DNA of 33,679 nt from positions 1 to 33,679 of IMG/VR virus record IMGVR_UViG_3300010885_030375; one strand, written 5' to 3'. Made by a program: the position numbers and the translations under genes. This DNA comes from a virus. The notes beneath the pieces were generated by a model that worked only from the letters and a program-made list of their open reading frames with translations, was not told the DNA's origin and searched no databases. This document shows positions 1 to 9,500 of this stretch, in pieces (position 1 is the stretch's first letter; the number at the start of each line of letters is the position of its first letter).

Positions 1-1
1 A

Positions 2-163
2 TATCCATTCCAAGCCAACCAGCCAGACCAGCAAGTTGTGTTTCTAAAGGATCTTCGCCGTGAAATGCGGTTTAAGTTTCAAAGCAACACTGTCGGCGGT
101 GATTACCAGATGGGCCAGTGCATCGCTCACATCGAGCCTGCGGATGGGACGGTGCTTGGATGA
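2..163 (+). CDS. 3' end of a virion (tail or neck) protein, truncated by the window edge
   Basis: An open frame enters from the left edge and ends at a TGA at 161-163, giving the last 53 residues of a longer protein. It holds a basic, aromatic stretch (REMRFKFQSN) followed by GGDYQMGQ and an acidic end. This layout, a strand-forming segment then a short glycine-containing tail, recalls the C-terminal ends of podovirus tail accessory proteins, but that is an impression from pattern, not a firm family match. Its stop overlaps the start of the next gene by four bases (ATGA at 160-163), so the two are translationally coupled and probably in one late operon. Function is unknown beyond probable virion structure. 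Confidence 0.6.
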   Translation, partial: YPFQANQPDQQVVFLKDLRREMRFKFQSNTVGGDYQMGQCIAHIEPADGTVLG

Positions 164-393
164 TTGGCATTGACCCTCGGTATATGGGCGTTATTGAGTG
201 GACGGACAGGATGCTTCCTGAGCTGATCAAAAATGGCGGCGATGTTGGCCGTCTTGACGATCCTGAACAGTGGCGGGAATGGGCAAGATCGGTTATATTA
301 ATCAACAATGAGTGGCAGGGCGAAACGCCAAATCCATATCAGTTTGATGACTGGCAGGATTGGGCGCAGCGATTCCTACAAGTGACGTATTAA
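160..393 (+). CDS. small acidic hypothetical protein, 77 aa
   Basis: The ATG at 160 overlaps the upstream stop as ATGA, which fixes the start; a longer version beginning at 118 would run needlessly into the upstream gene. The protein is acidic and rich in tryptophan (DDPEQWREWARS, DDWQDWAQRF), with no signal peptide or membrane segment. A strong ribosome-binding site for the next gene (AAGGAGG) begins just before its TAA. I recognise no family. Its position between a virion gene and three further virion-like genes suggests a minor structural or assembly protein, which is inference only. Confidence 0.7.
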   Translation: MIGIDPRYMGVIEWTDRMLPELIKNGGDVGRLDDPEQWREWARSVILINNEWQGETPNPYQFDDWQDWAQRFLQVTY

Positions 394-403
394 GGAGGCT
401 CCT

Positions 404-1675
404 ATGGTTGCCGCAACTCTGACGCCGGTTCGGATTGATCTTTCTCCAGATCCGTCTCATCGCTCCTATGCCAAGGGTGGTCTGCATAGGGAGGCGGAGC
501 ATGTGCGCAAAGCAGGGCGAGAGGGTGATAGCGTCCTGATCCATGTTAATGCGGAAGAGCTAGAGTGGCTGAAGCAAAACTTTGGGCCGGGCGCAATCAA
601 TCCTGAAACTGGGTTGATGGAATTCAAACCATTTTGGAAGCAGAAGTGGTTTGCCCCAGTTGCTGCCGTGGCAACAATGATCGCGGCCCCATATCTTGCC
701 CCTGTAGTGGCTGGGATGCTTCCTGCTTCTCTGGCTGGCGCTTCGGTTCTTGGCGCGTCTGTCCCGTCGATTGTCACAGGTGCTGGCCTTGGGGCTATTA
801 CGGGCGGGATCACCGGCGGGGCAAAAGGCGCATTGACCGGCGGGTTGCTTGGAGCAGCTGGCCCAATCGCATCAAATGCAATCTTTGGCCCACAGGGTCT
901 TTCTGGTGCGCTTGGGTTTGGCCCAACTGATGCTGCTGGATCAACAGATGCTCTTGGTTCAGCCACAGCCGCCAGTGCGGGTAAAGATGTTCTTGGGCAA
1001 ACCATTGACCCGTCCAAAGGGGCCATTGCAAATGCGTATTCATCCCCTATTGGGCCTACGGCTTCTGGAAGCGGCTTTATGGACGCTTCTGGTATTGGGC
1101 CAACAGTATCGGGCGGGCCTGTTGGTTATAGCGGAGCGCCAACCGGATCCGGGCTTTCAAATATTCTTAGTGGAGCTGGCGACAGTTTAAAGAGCATGGC
1201 CCCGTTGCTGCTTGTCGGTGCGGCAATGAATAGCATGGGTGGCAGCAAGAAAGCGGCCACAACTGATTCTTCTCAGGAAGCTAAACAAGCAGCTCTGCAA
1301 GACAACAATATGCAAACGCCATTGACCCCAGCCACGTTTAACCGCAAATACACCGATCAGGACATTTATGAAAACTATGGGTACGGCCCAGAGAAAAAGT
1401 TTTTCAGCGACAACACTATCACTGCTGCGATGGGTCATTATGTTCGCGGGGGCGGCACTGGGACTTCTGATAGTATTCCGGCACGGTTGTCTGACGGTGA
1501 ATATGTGATTGATGCTCAAACTGTATCAATGCTCGGTGATGGGTCATCTGACGCTGGCGCGAAAAGGTTGGACGCTATGCGAGAGGAAATCCGCAGACAC
1601 AAAGGCAAGGCGTTGGCTCAAGGCAAGTTTGCTCCACAGGCAAAAGGCCCACTTAGCTATGCAAGGGGGGCATAA
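404..1675 (+). CDS. virion-associated protein with INPETGL module and C-terminal 'LSDGEYVI' region
   Basis: 423 residues, with AAGGAGG just upstream of the ATG. Residues 29-74 form a module (GREGDSVLIHVNAEE, then GAINPETGLMEF) that recurs in the gene at the right edge of the window. Residues 80-150 are hydrophobic and rich in Gly/Ala, with possible membrane-inserting helices. The middle is low-complexity Gly/Ser/Ala. The C-terminal 80 residues contain IPARLSDGEYVIDAQTV followed by a basic helix; this region resembles a type I associate with marine and freshwater podovirus virion proteins, from memory only. It runs with the next genes at gaps of 2-9 bases. The composition would suit an internal or ejected virion protein that meets membrane, but no enzyme motif is visible. 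Confidence 0.8.
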   Translation: MVAATLTPVRIDLSPDPSHRSYAKGGLHREAEHVRKAGREGDSVLIHVNAEELEWLKQNFGPGAINPETGLMEFKPFWKQKWFAPVAAVATMIAAPYLAPVVAGMLPASLAGASVLGASVPSIVTGAGLGAITGGITGGAKGALTGGLLGAAGPIASNAIFGPQGLSGALGFGPTDAAGSTDALGSATAASAGKDVLGQTIDPSKGAIANAYSSPIGPTASGSGFMDASGIGPTVSGGPVGYSGAPTGSGLSNILSGAGDSLKSMAPLLLVGAAMNSMGGSKKAATTDSSQEAKQAALQDNNMQTPLTPATFNRKYTDQDIYENYGYGPEKKFFSDNTITAAMGHYVRGGGTGTSDSIPARLSDGEYVIDAQTVSMLGDGSSDAGAKRLDAMREEIRRHKGKALAQGKFAPQAKGPLSYARGA

Positions 1676-1677
1676 CA

Positions 1678-2805
1678 ATGGGTGTTCTTGATTTCCTTTT
1701 CCAAGGATCACCGCCACCGGCTGTAACAACATACGGAACATCAACGAACAACATCCCTCAGTTTATGAGCGATTACACGCTTGGTTTGCTAAACAAGGCA
1801 AGCGCCGTTGCAGGAGAGCCATATCAGGCATACGGCGGTCCTCGTATTGCGGCGTTTAAACCGGAGCAAACCAGAGCGTTTCAATTGGTTGGGGAATCTG
1901 TTGGGAAATTTGACCCGCAGCTAAATAAGGCATTTAGCGCCACGCAAGGTGCAATGGGCTATGACCCAACAAAGGCAGCGCAACCGTATATTGATAAAGC
2001 TAACCAATCATCAGCTAGCGTTGTTAATCAGTATATGAACCCATACATGGATTCGGTTGTTAACCGACTTGGCGACCTCGGTGCTAGGCAGCTTCAAGAA
2101 AAGTTTATGCCTGCTATTGGAAGCAACTTTATCCGTGCTGGGCAATATGGTTCTGCTGGTATGCAAGCCGCAACTGGCCAAGCATTGCGAGATGTTCAGG
2201 AAAGCACATTGGCAGAGCAGAATAAGGCTCTGGCTTCTGGCTATGGACAGGCTTTGCAAACAGCAGGAACGGATCTTTCGAGATACGGGAACCTTGGTCA
2301 GCTTCAGGGCAACTTGGCATCACAGGCAGCGCGTGATCAGTTGGCGGCTGGGTCTCAGTTTGGTTCGCTGGCTACTCTTGGCCAGAACATGAACATGAAA
2401 GACCAAGCTGCTCTTGAGTCAGTTGGCCAGACGCAGCAAACGCAAGCCCAGAAAAACTATGACTTGGCATATCAGGATTTTTCTGAACAGCGCAAGTATC
2501 CTTCCGACCAGCTTTCCATGCTTAACTCGCTTATCCGTGGTTTGCCTTATTCTCAAGCGGCAACAACAACAGGAACTGGCCCTGCCAGCAGCTATACAGC
2601 ATCGCCATTATCACAGGTTGCTGGCACTGCATCGTTGCTCAGTGCGCTGTCTGGTGTTAAGTTTGCATCGGGCGGTGATGTTGATGTTGTTACCGCTCAG
2701 GAAGAAAAACGCAAATACGAAGATGCCGAGCTTTCCAAGGTCAAGTTTGCAAAAGGTGGCATGAAGCGGAACAAAAACCGTCGCTCAAGCCGTGGTCGGA
2801 GATAA
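1678..2805 (+). CDS. probable virion structural or internal protein, 375 aa
   Basis: The ATG follows the previous stop by two bases, with a G-rich Shine-Dalgarno (AAGGGGGG) inside the end of the upstream gene. The protein is rich in Gln, Ala, Ser and Gly, with long amphipathic stretches (about residues 60-260) likely to be helical or coiled. It has a YMNPYMDSVVNRL element near residue 118. The C-terminus has two short FAxGG motifs (KFASGGDV, KFAKGGMK) and a very basic tail (RNKNRRSSRGRR) that could contact DNA. No catalytic motif is seen. The same AxGG signature occurs in the proteins at 404-1675 and from 32198, suggesting a shared role in the particle. Virion placement is inferred from neighbours and composition. 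Confidence 0.75.
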   Translation: MGVLDFLFQGSPPPAVTTYGTSTNNIPQFMSDYTLGLLNKASAVAGEPYQAYGGPRIAAFKPEQTRAFQLVGESVGKFDPQLNKAFSATQGAMGYDPTKAAQPYIDKANQSSASVVNQYMNPYMDSVVNRLGDLGARQLQEKFMPAIGSNFIRAGQYGSAGMQAATGQALRDVQESTLAEQNKALASGYGQALQTAGTDLSRYGNLGQLQGNLASQAARDQLAAGSQFGSLATLGQNMNMKDQAALESVGQTQQTQAQKNYDLAYQDFSEQRKYPSDQLSMLNSLIRGLPYSQAATTTGTGPASSYTASPLSQVAGTASLLSALSGVKFASGGDVDVVTAQEEKRKYEDAELSKVKFAKGGMKRNKNRRSSRGRR

Positions 2806-2808
2806 CAA

Positions 2809-3516
2809 ATGGCCTATACCGATCCTTTAAATGAAATTGTTCAGGGCTTGCAAAGCAAAATTCAGCAGCCACAGGGCGTCCTTGGTCAGCTTGATCCTAT
2901 GAAACTGGCCTTGGCTCAAGGGTTCTTTGCTCCAACTAAAACTGGTGGCTTTGGCGAAAGCGTTTCCAATGCTGTTGGCGCATTGCAAGGACCGCTTAAG
3001 ACAATGGCTGACCAGAACTCCAGCATCCAAGACAAGATTTTGCAGATCCGGTTGGCTCAAGCTAGGCTGCAAGCTCAAAAAGACAACAAAGAACCTGATA
3101 TGGGTGCTGGTGTTGATGACTACAGCCGTCTTGCCAATGCTGAAAAACTGTACCGTGAACAGTTTGGTCTTGATGATAGCCGTTTGTTTAAACCGGATGG
3201 GTCATTCCGCAGCCCTGAAGCTGAAGAAACATACAAGCAGCGCAAAGAGAAGTTTGACGCAGCTATTGGCCCAATGAGAGCGGCTATTGAGCGTCGTAAT
3301 GCTAAAGCGGGGTTTGGTTCGGGAGTTGGTGGCGGCGGCAAAGGCTCTGGTGGCAGTGGTGGAGCGATTAGTCTAGAATCAATTCCGAAAGAAGGTTTCA
3401 TTTACATCCCCCGTTCAGAACAAGAGTATAGGGCGTTGCCGCCAAATTCTCAATATAAAGATCCAAATGGGGCTGTCAGAACGAAACCAGACAGAAGTAA
3501 TAACCCACCCGCTTAA
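2809..3516 (+). CDS. hypothetical virion-cluster protein, 235 aa
   Basis: Starts three bases after the previous stop, with GGAG upstream. The N-terminal 100 residues are glutamine-rich and predicted helical (LQSKIQQPQGVLGQL, IQDKILQIRLAQARLQAQ), suggesting a coiled coil. The middle is charged. Residues about 168-190 are a glycine/serine linker, and the end has a tyrosine/proline-rich segment (GFIYIPRSEQEYRALPP) typical of a short beta structure. No family recognised. It lies directly before the giant polyvalent gene, separated by 12 bases, so it could be a partner for packaging or ejecting that protein; this is inference from position only. Confidence 0.7.
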   Translation: MAYTDPLNEIVQGLQSKIQQPQGVLGQLDPMKLALAQGFFAPTKTGGFGESVSNAVGALQGPLKTMADQNSSIQDKILQIRLAQARLQAQKDNKEPDMGAGVDDYSRLANAEKLYREQFGLDDSRLFKPDGSFRSPEAEETYKQRKEKFDAAIGPMRAAIERRNAKAGFGSGVGGGGKGSGGSGGAISLESIPKEGFIYIPRSEQEYRALPPNSQYKDPNGAVRTKPDRSNNPPA

Positions 3517-3528
3517 TGGGAGATTTTG

Positions 3529-6500
3529 ATGGCTCAATGGTGGAACAATGACCCTGTTTATCAAGGTCAGTCCAACAATAATTGGTGGGAAAATGATCCA
3601 ACTTTCAAAACACCTACCCCTCCTCGCCGTCCAGAGGAAGCACAGGTAGCTAGACCTCTAGAGGCTGAAGCCCCTTCATTTACTGAAGTAATGGCACAGC
3701 CTCCTGTTGCCTATGATCCAATGACGGGTATGCCTATTCCTGCTGCTCCAAGTGTGGAAAACAAACCTGACCTCACCACAATTCCCGGAGTCGCATACTA
3801 TAGCGGTGCTGCAAACCTTGGTTCACAAGATCCTGCTGATGTTGCTGCACTGCAACGTTCCCTTGATGCTATTGCGAAGAGGGAAGCTGACCGCGCAAAA
3901 AACCCAACCAAGTTCAGTCAAGTTGAAAAGGAAAAAGGGTTTATTGCGGCTGTTAAAGAAGACCCTGCTGGTTTTGCCAAAGAGACTGGGCAGAACATGG
4001 TTGAAGGCATTGTTCCTATGGGGGCAGCTATTGCGGGGGGTTTGGCTGGTCCGGGCGGTGTTGCAGCTGCTGGCACACTTTCGTTTGGGGCGGATGCCTA
4101 TGCTCGTGCATTGATTGATCAAACCCGCAAGCGCGGTGGTGATTTGGGTAATGCAGAGCAGTTCAACGCCATTTACATGAAGAATAAAGCCGAAATTGAT
4201 GCGGCTGCGGCAAAAGAAGCTGGCATTTCGGCTGCTCAAGGTGCAATTTTTGGAATGATCCCCGGAGGTGGTGGTCTCAAAGGGATGCTTGGCCGTATTA
4301 CTGTTGCGTATCCTTCCGTATCTGTTGCTGGGTCTGGCGCGAAGCGGATGGTCAACGATGAAGAGCCAGCGACCGGAGAAGAGATCCTTAAAGAATACGT
4401 CCAAGGTGTAGCGACTGGTTTGCCGTTCGAGGCTGCTGGTTTTATTCCAAGCGGCGGTGGAAAGCCAAAAGGCCCACCTTCAAACCGGTTGCTGGAAGGA
4501 CCACAGGGCGGTGGTCGTGGACCAGAAGGCGGTAAGCCAACGGAAGGTGGGCCAGCAGGCGGTGGTGCAGCTGAGCAGCCACAGGCCCGTAACCAGACCG
4601 TCACCGAAGCCGAGATCCTCAAGGGCGGCAAGTTTGGTGCTGATGACATTGCTGTTATGAGTCCTCAAGAACGGGCTGCAACCGCTCGTGATCTTGCACA
4701 GCAGGGCATTAAGCCTGAGCCTCTGACCCCTGAAGAATACAACCAGATCTTCAAGCCTCGTACTACTGTTGAAGAGGCATTGGATGAAGCCAGCAAAAAG
4801 AACTTTGTGGATCGGAAGAAAAAAGAAACCCAAGATCGGATGACCCGCACAGAAAACGAAACAAAGAATGAGTTCTTTGCTGTCTTAAAAGGCGATGGTC
4901 TTTCGACACAGGAAATTGGGCAGCTCTCTTGGCCTGAAGTTACTGAACGTGTTCGTAACATCAGAAGCCGTAAAGCAGACAAACCAATCTCTCTTACCCC
5001 TGAAGAAAAGATCGAGCTTAACTTGCCTTTGACTAAGGCTGATCAAAAAGCCTTGGACAAAAAAACTCCGCCAACTACCCCACCGGTTGGTGTTGAGGGG
5101 CGGGGGCCGGAAACTCCCCCGGCCTCCGGTTCCCTTGAAGAGCAAGCTAATGCAACGACAACTGTTACGGGTGAGAAGCCAGCCACAGATCTTACCGCTC
5201 TAACGGAACAGATCCGTCGGCAAAAGGAAAATGAAGCTCGTGGGGGTCGCCCTATTGATGAAGCCATCAATGAGTTGCCAAAAGGCAAAGATGGCAATCC
5301 AGATCTAGGCGTTCTGCAATTAGAAATTAAAAAGCGGACCCCAAATGAGCCGGGCAATACCCCGTGGGAAAACCTTGATCCTCGGCAGCAAGATGACATT
5401 ATCAAAGGGTTGCAGTCTCTCCGTCCCCCTGTCCCGACGGAAACTACTTCCCTGCCGGAAACACCAAGTGTTGAAGAGCCTACGGGCGGGACTAAGCCAA
5501 TAACTGAAGAGCTACCTGTTGGTGGAGCAAAGCCTCCGGCTGCGGAAAAAGAAGTAACTTCACCACAAACACCAACTGGTGAAAAGCCTGTTGCCGAACC
5601 TGAAACCGCACCTGTTGAACATGCGTTTACGTTCAAGACCTCCAAAGGGTCTGAATATGAAATGACAACGGACGGCAAAACTGTCCGCAACAAAGCTGCT
5701 CGTCCTGAACATCCCGGCGATGAAGGTATCAAGCCTCAAAGTGAAAAGACGGTGTTCTTGGATCGTAATGCGGCCAATGCACTTGCACCGCCTGAAAACA
5801 AAAATTGGATTTTGTTGGACAATGGCAATGGCACGGTTAGCCTTGCCACCCAAAACGCAGACGGTCTATGGGGAATGTCTCCATCTCAAAAAGATGTGCC
5901 ATATACGACTACCCCTGAGATCGGGAAGTATCCACTTGAGTTGTGGAAAGGCATCAAAAACGAAACTCTTGGCGCAACTGGGTTTAAAAACATCCACTTC
6001 GGCAATGAGATTGTTGCTGTAAGCCAGTATGCCGAAATGCCTGAGCAGCAGAAGCCGCAGGCCGCTAAAGAGGAAGCGCCACAGGAACAGGCTGCACCAA
6101 AGAAAGAAGTTGCTGCGCCGGAAGAAGCCACCGCACCTCCTGCTCCTCCTGTTAAGGAAGAGAAGCCAAAACCCAAGGAAGAAGAAAACGCCCCTCCTGT
6201 CACGCAGGAACGGCACAAGGTGGAATATGACTTCTTTGGGCCTAATGCCACCAAGATCGACAACATTGCAGGCATGGCCATTTCTGGGTTGGAGTATTCA
6301 GCTCTCAACGAAATTCCTGCTCCTGACTTTAAAGACTACAAAAACTTTAAATCTTTTTTGTCTGAAAAATCATCAAAATACCCAAAGTTAAAAAACTCAA
6401 CAGATAAAGAGATTCAAGAAGGGATTGAGCTTGCTCTTGTTATCCTTGCTCGGAAAATTGTTCTTAATGATCCAAGTTTGCCCAATGGCTTGAAAGTAGA

Positions 6501-9500
6501 TACGCCGCAGCAGAAATTTAATATTTTAAAAAGGTTGTATGATCGCCAGCCGAAGCTGACCGCTCGGACTAGCGAAAGCATTATGAACCAAGCGTATTCT
6601 ACACCAATCCCGCTTGCCTATGTGGCGTCCCGTCTTGCTGGGGTGAACTGGGGTAAGAGCGTTCTTGAGCCTACGGCTGGCAACGGTGCGCTTGTCATTG
6701 AAGCCAACCCTAAGAATACGGTTGTTAACGAATTGCAGCGTGTGCGCCGCGACAGTCTTAAAGCTCTTGGGTTTGATCCGGTTGGGAAAGACGCATCAGA
6801 AAAAGATTTTGTGTCTGGCAACTTCAATGTTGTCATTGCCAATCCTCCATTTGGCCCTGTTAAAGGTAAGGATGGGGACAACAAGGTTTTTGATATGGGC
6901 TTCATTCAGCCCAACTATAAAACCAAAGAGATCGACCACGCTATCTCTTTGACATCTCTTGACCACATGGATGCCAATGGCAACGCCGTCTTGATCATTG
7001 GAAGCGTTCACCCAATGGCTGTAACAGACGAGGCTCGGTCAGAAGGTTTTAATAGCAAGGCAAAGCGAGAGTTCTTCAAGACACTGTATGACAATTACAA
7101 TGTGACGGATCACTTCACCGTGGCCGGCAAACTGTATGAAAGACAGGGTGCGGCATGGCCTGTTGATGTCATCGTGATCAAGGGTAAAGGCAAATCAGCT
7201 TTGCCGCTTCCTGCCGTAAAGGTTCCACCACTCCTCACATCTTGGGAGCAGATCAAGGAGAAAATCCCAAATGAGTCCGAAGCAACAACTGTATCAGCAC
7301 CTACTCAGCCAGTTTCAGAAACTGGAGGGGAAGGAATTACAGCAGGAGCAGAACCAAGTGGACAACCTGATGTTCAAGGGGGGAATCCTGTCAGGAAGCC
7401 CAAAACAAAAACCACTGGAAGTGTTCGTGGCGAACCTAACGCTGAACAATCTGGATCTGGGGTGGGCGTTGACACCGGAGAACCTGAAAAGGGCATTGAA
7501 GGGCCGAAATCCGAGCGATTCAATCAGCTCGCTACTCCCAAGCAACGAGAGATAGTCCACGAAGAAGAAACTGAAACACAGCTTCCTTACTCTCCAAAAG
7601 CTCGTCAGTCTGCTGGATTGGGGACACTTGCCCCCGCCAACATGAAATCATCTATGGAATATGCGCTGAATAACCTTGAGGATAAGCGCGGGGACATTGA
7701 TGCGTATGTTGCTGACCGTTTGAAATACAAGCCAGAAGAATTGGCAAAATACTATTCTGGCGAACAGATCGACGCTCTTGCTCTGGCGATTGATAACCTT
7801 GAAAAAGGATCAGGCTTCATCATTGGGGACCAGACAGGCATCGGTAAAGGCCGCATCAATGCGGGCATCATTCGTTATGCCTTGGTCAACAAACTGACCC
7901 CTATCTTTGTCACTGAGAAAGACAATCTCTACAAGGATATGTGGCGTGATATGTCCAATGAAGAAGGGGTTGGTATCCCAAAATTCCTTGGCAGAGATCC
8001 AAATGTCTTGATTACAGATTTGGGCAAAACCATTGACTTAGATGAAGAGCTTGACGGAAAGAAGATCCGTTCTCCTGCGAACGTAGATGCTATCTACAAT
8101 AGCTCCATTCAATCTGGCAAAATGCCAAACTACGATATGATTTTTACCACATATTCACAGATGCAGACTGTGAAAGGTGAATCCCCGCTGCGCCGCAAAT
8201 TCTTGGAAAGCATGGCCAGCAACTCAATTCTTATTCTGGATGAGAGCCATAATGCGGGTGGCGGTGGAGCTGCAACTCGCGGCAAAGATAAGAATGAAGA
8301 GCTGAACAGGGCTGAGTTTGTCCGCGACATGACTCAAAAGTCGCAAGGGACATTCTTCTCATCTGCTACATTTGCCAAGCGTCCAGATGTTATGGATCTG
8401 TATGCAAAGACTGACATTGGCCTTGCGGTCGATGATATAAGCAAGTTGCCTGAACTGCTGGTCAGAGGTGGCGTTCCTCTGATGTCTGTATTGTCATCCA
8501 TGTTGGCAAAGTCTGGGCAATACATGCGACGCGAACGGACATTCGCTGGAGTCAAATACGAAGCAAAATTGTTTCCTGTAGACAAAGATGTTTACAACGA
8601 CTTCTCCAAGTCGATGATGAAGATTAATGAGTTTTCTCAACTTGTTAATAATGCCACAAAGGACATGAAAGACAGCCTCAAAGCACAGGCAGGGTCTGTC
8701 AGTAGCGATGGGTCAACTGGTGGTGCTGGCCTCGAATCGACAAACTTTACGTCGATCATGCACAACTTGATCAATCAGCTTCTGCTATCAATGAAGTCCA
8801 AGCCAGCTATCGAGGCAGCATTGAAAGCCATCAAAGACGGGCAAAAGCCTGTTTTGACTGTCTCCAACACAATGGAAACATTCTTAAAGACAACGGCTGA
8901 AGACCTTGGTTTATCCATTGGCGACACTGTTGAGCTGACATTTGGTGATTTGCTGCTTCGGTATCTTGATCGCACCCGCACATTGACTCTCAAGGAAGCG
9001 TTTTCCAAAAAGGGCGTAAAGGGCATCAAGCACTATATGACCGATGAGGAGCTTGGCCCTGCTGGTGTTGCGGCATACAAAAAAGCTCGCAACATGATTG
9101 AAGGCATTGATTTTGGTGATCTACCAATCTCTCCGATTGACTACATCAAATACAACATTGAGAAAAAAGGTTACAAGGTCGGTGAAATCACGGGCCGTCA
9201 AATGGTTCTGGATTATGGTGGAGAAGGAAGCGTTAACAAGCCTAGCGCACCATCTTTGGCAACTCGACCATCAGTTGCCACAACAGCAAGAGGCAAGAAC
9301 AAGACTATTGCAGACTTCAATAATGGCACATTGGATGCCATCATTATCAATAAGTCTGGATCGACTGGCCTTTCCCTTCACGCAAAGAAGGGCTTCAAGG
9401 ATGTGCGCCAGCGTCATATGATCATCGTTCAACCGAACGAAAACATTGACACGCACATGCAGACCCTTGGCCGCGTTCACCGCACAGGTCAGGTCATTGT

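Noticed and set aside
466-1026. Long leftward ORF of 186 codons opposite the 404-1675 gene
   Set aside because: It mirrors a repetitive Gly/Ala-rich gene, has no ribosome-binding site, and its composition (Pro/Ala-rich) is what antisense of such a gene gives.
5043-5732. Leftward ORF of 229 codons inside the giant gene
   Set aside because: Antisense shadow of a Pro/Glu/Thr linker region; no leader, no domain, and the plus frame has clear methyltransferase and helicase domains on the same message.
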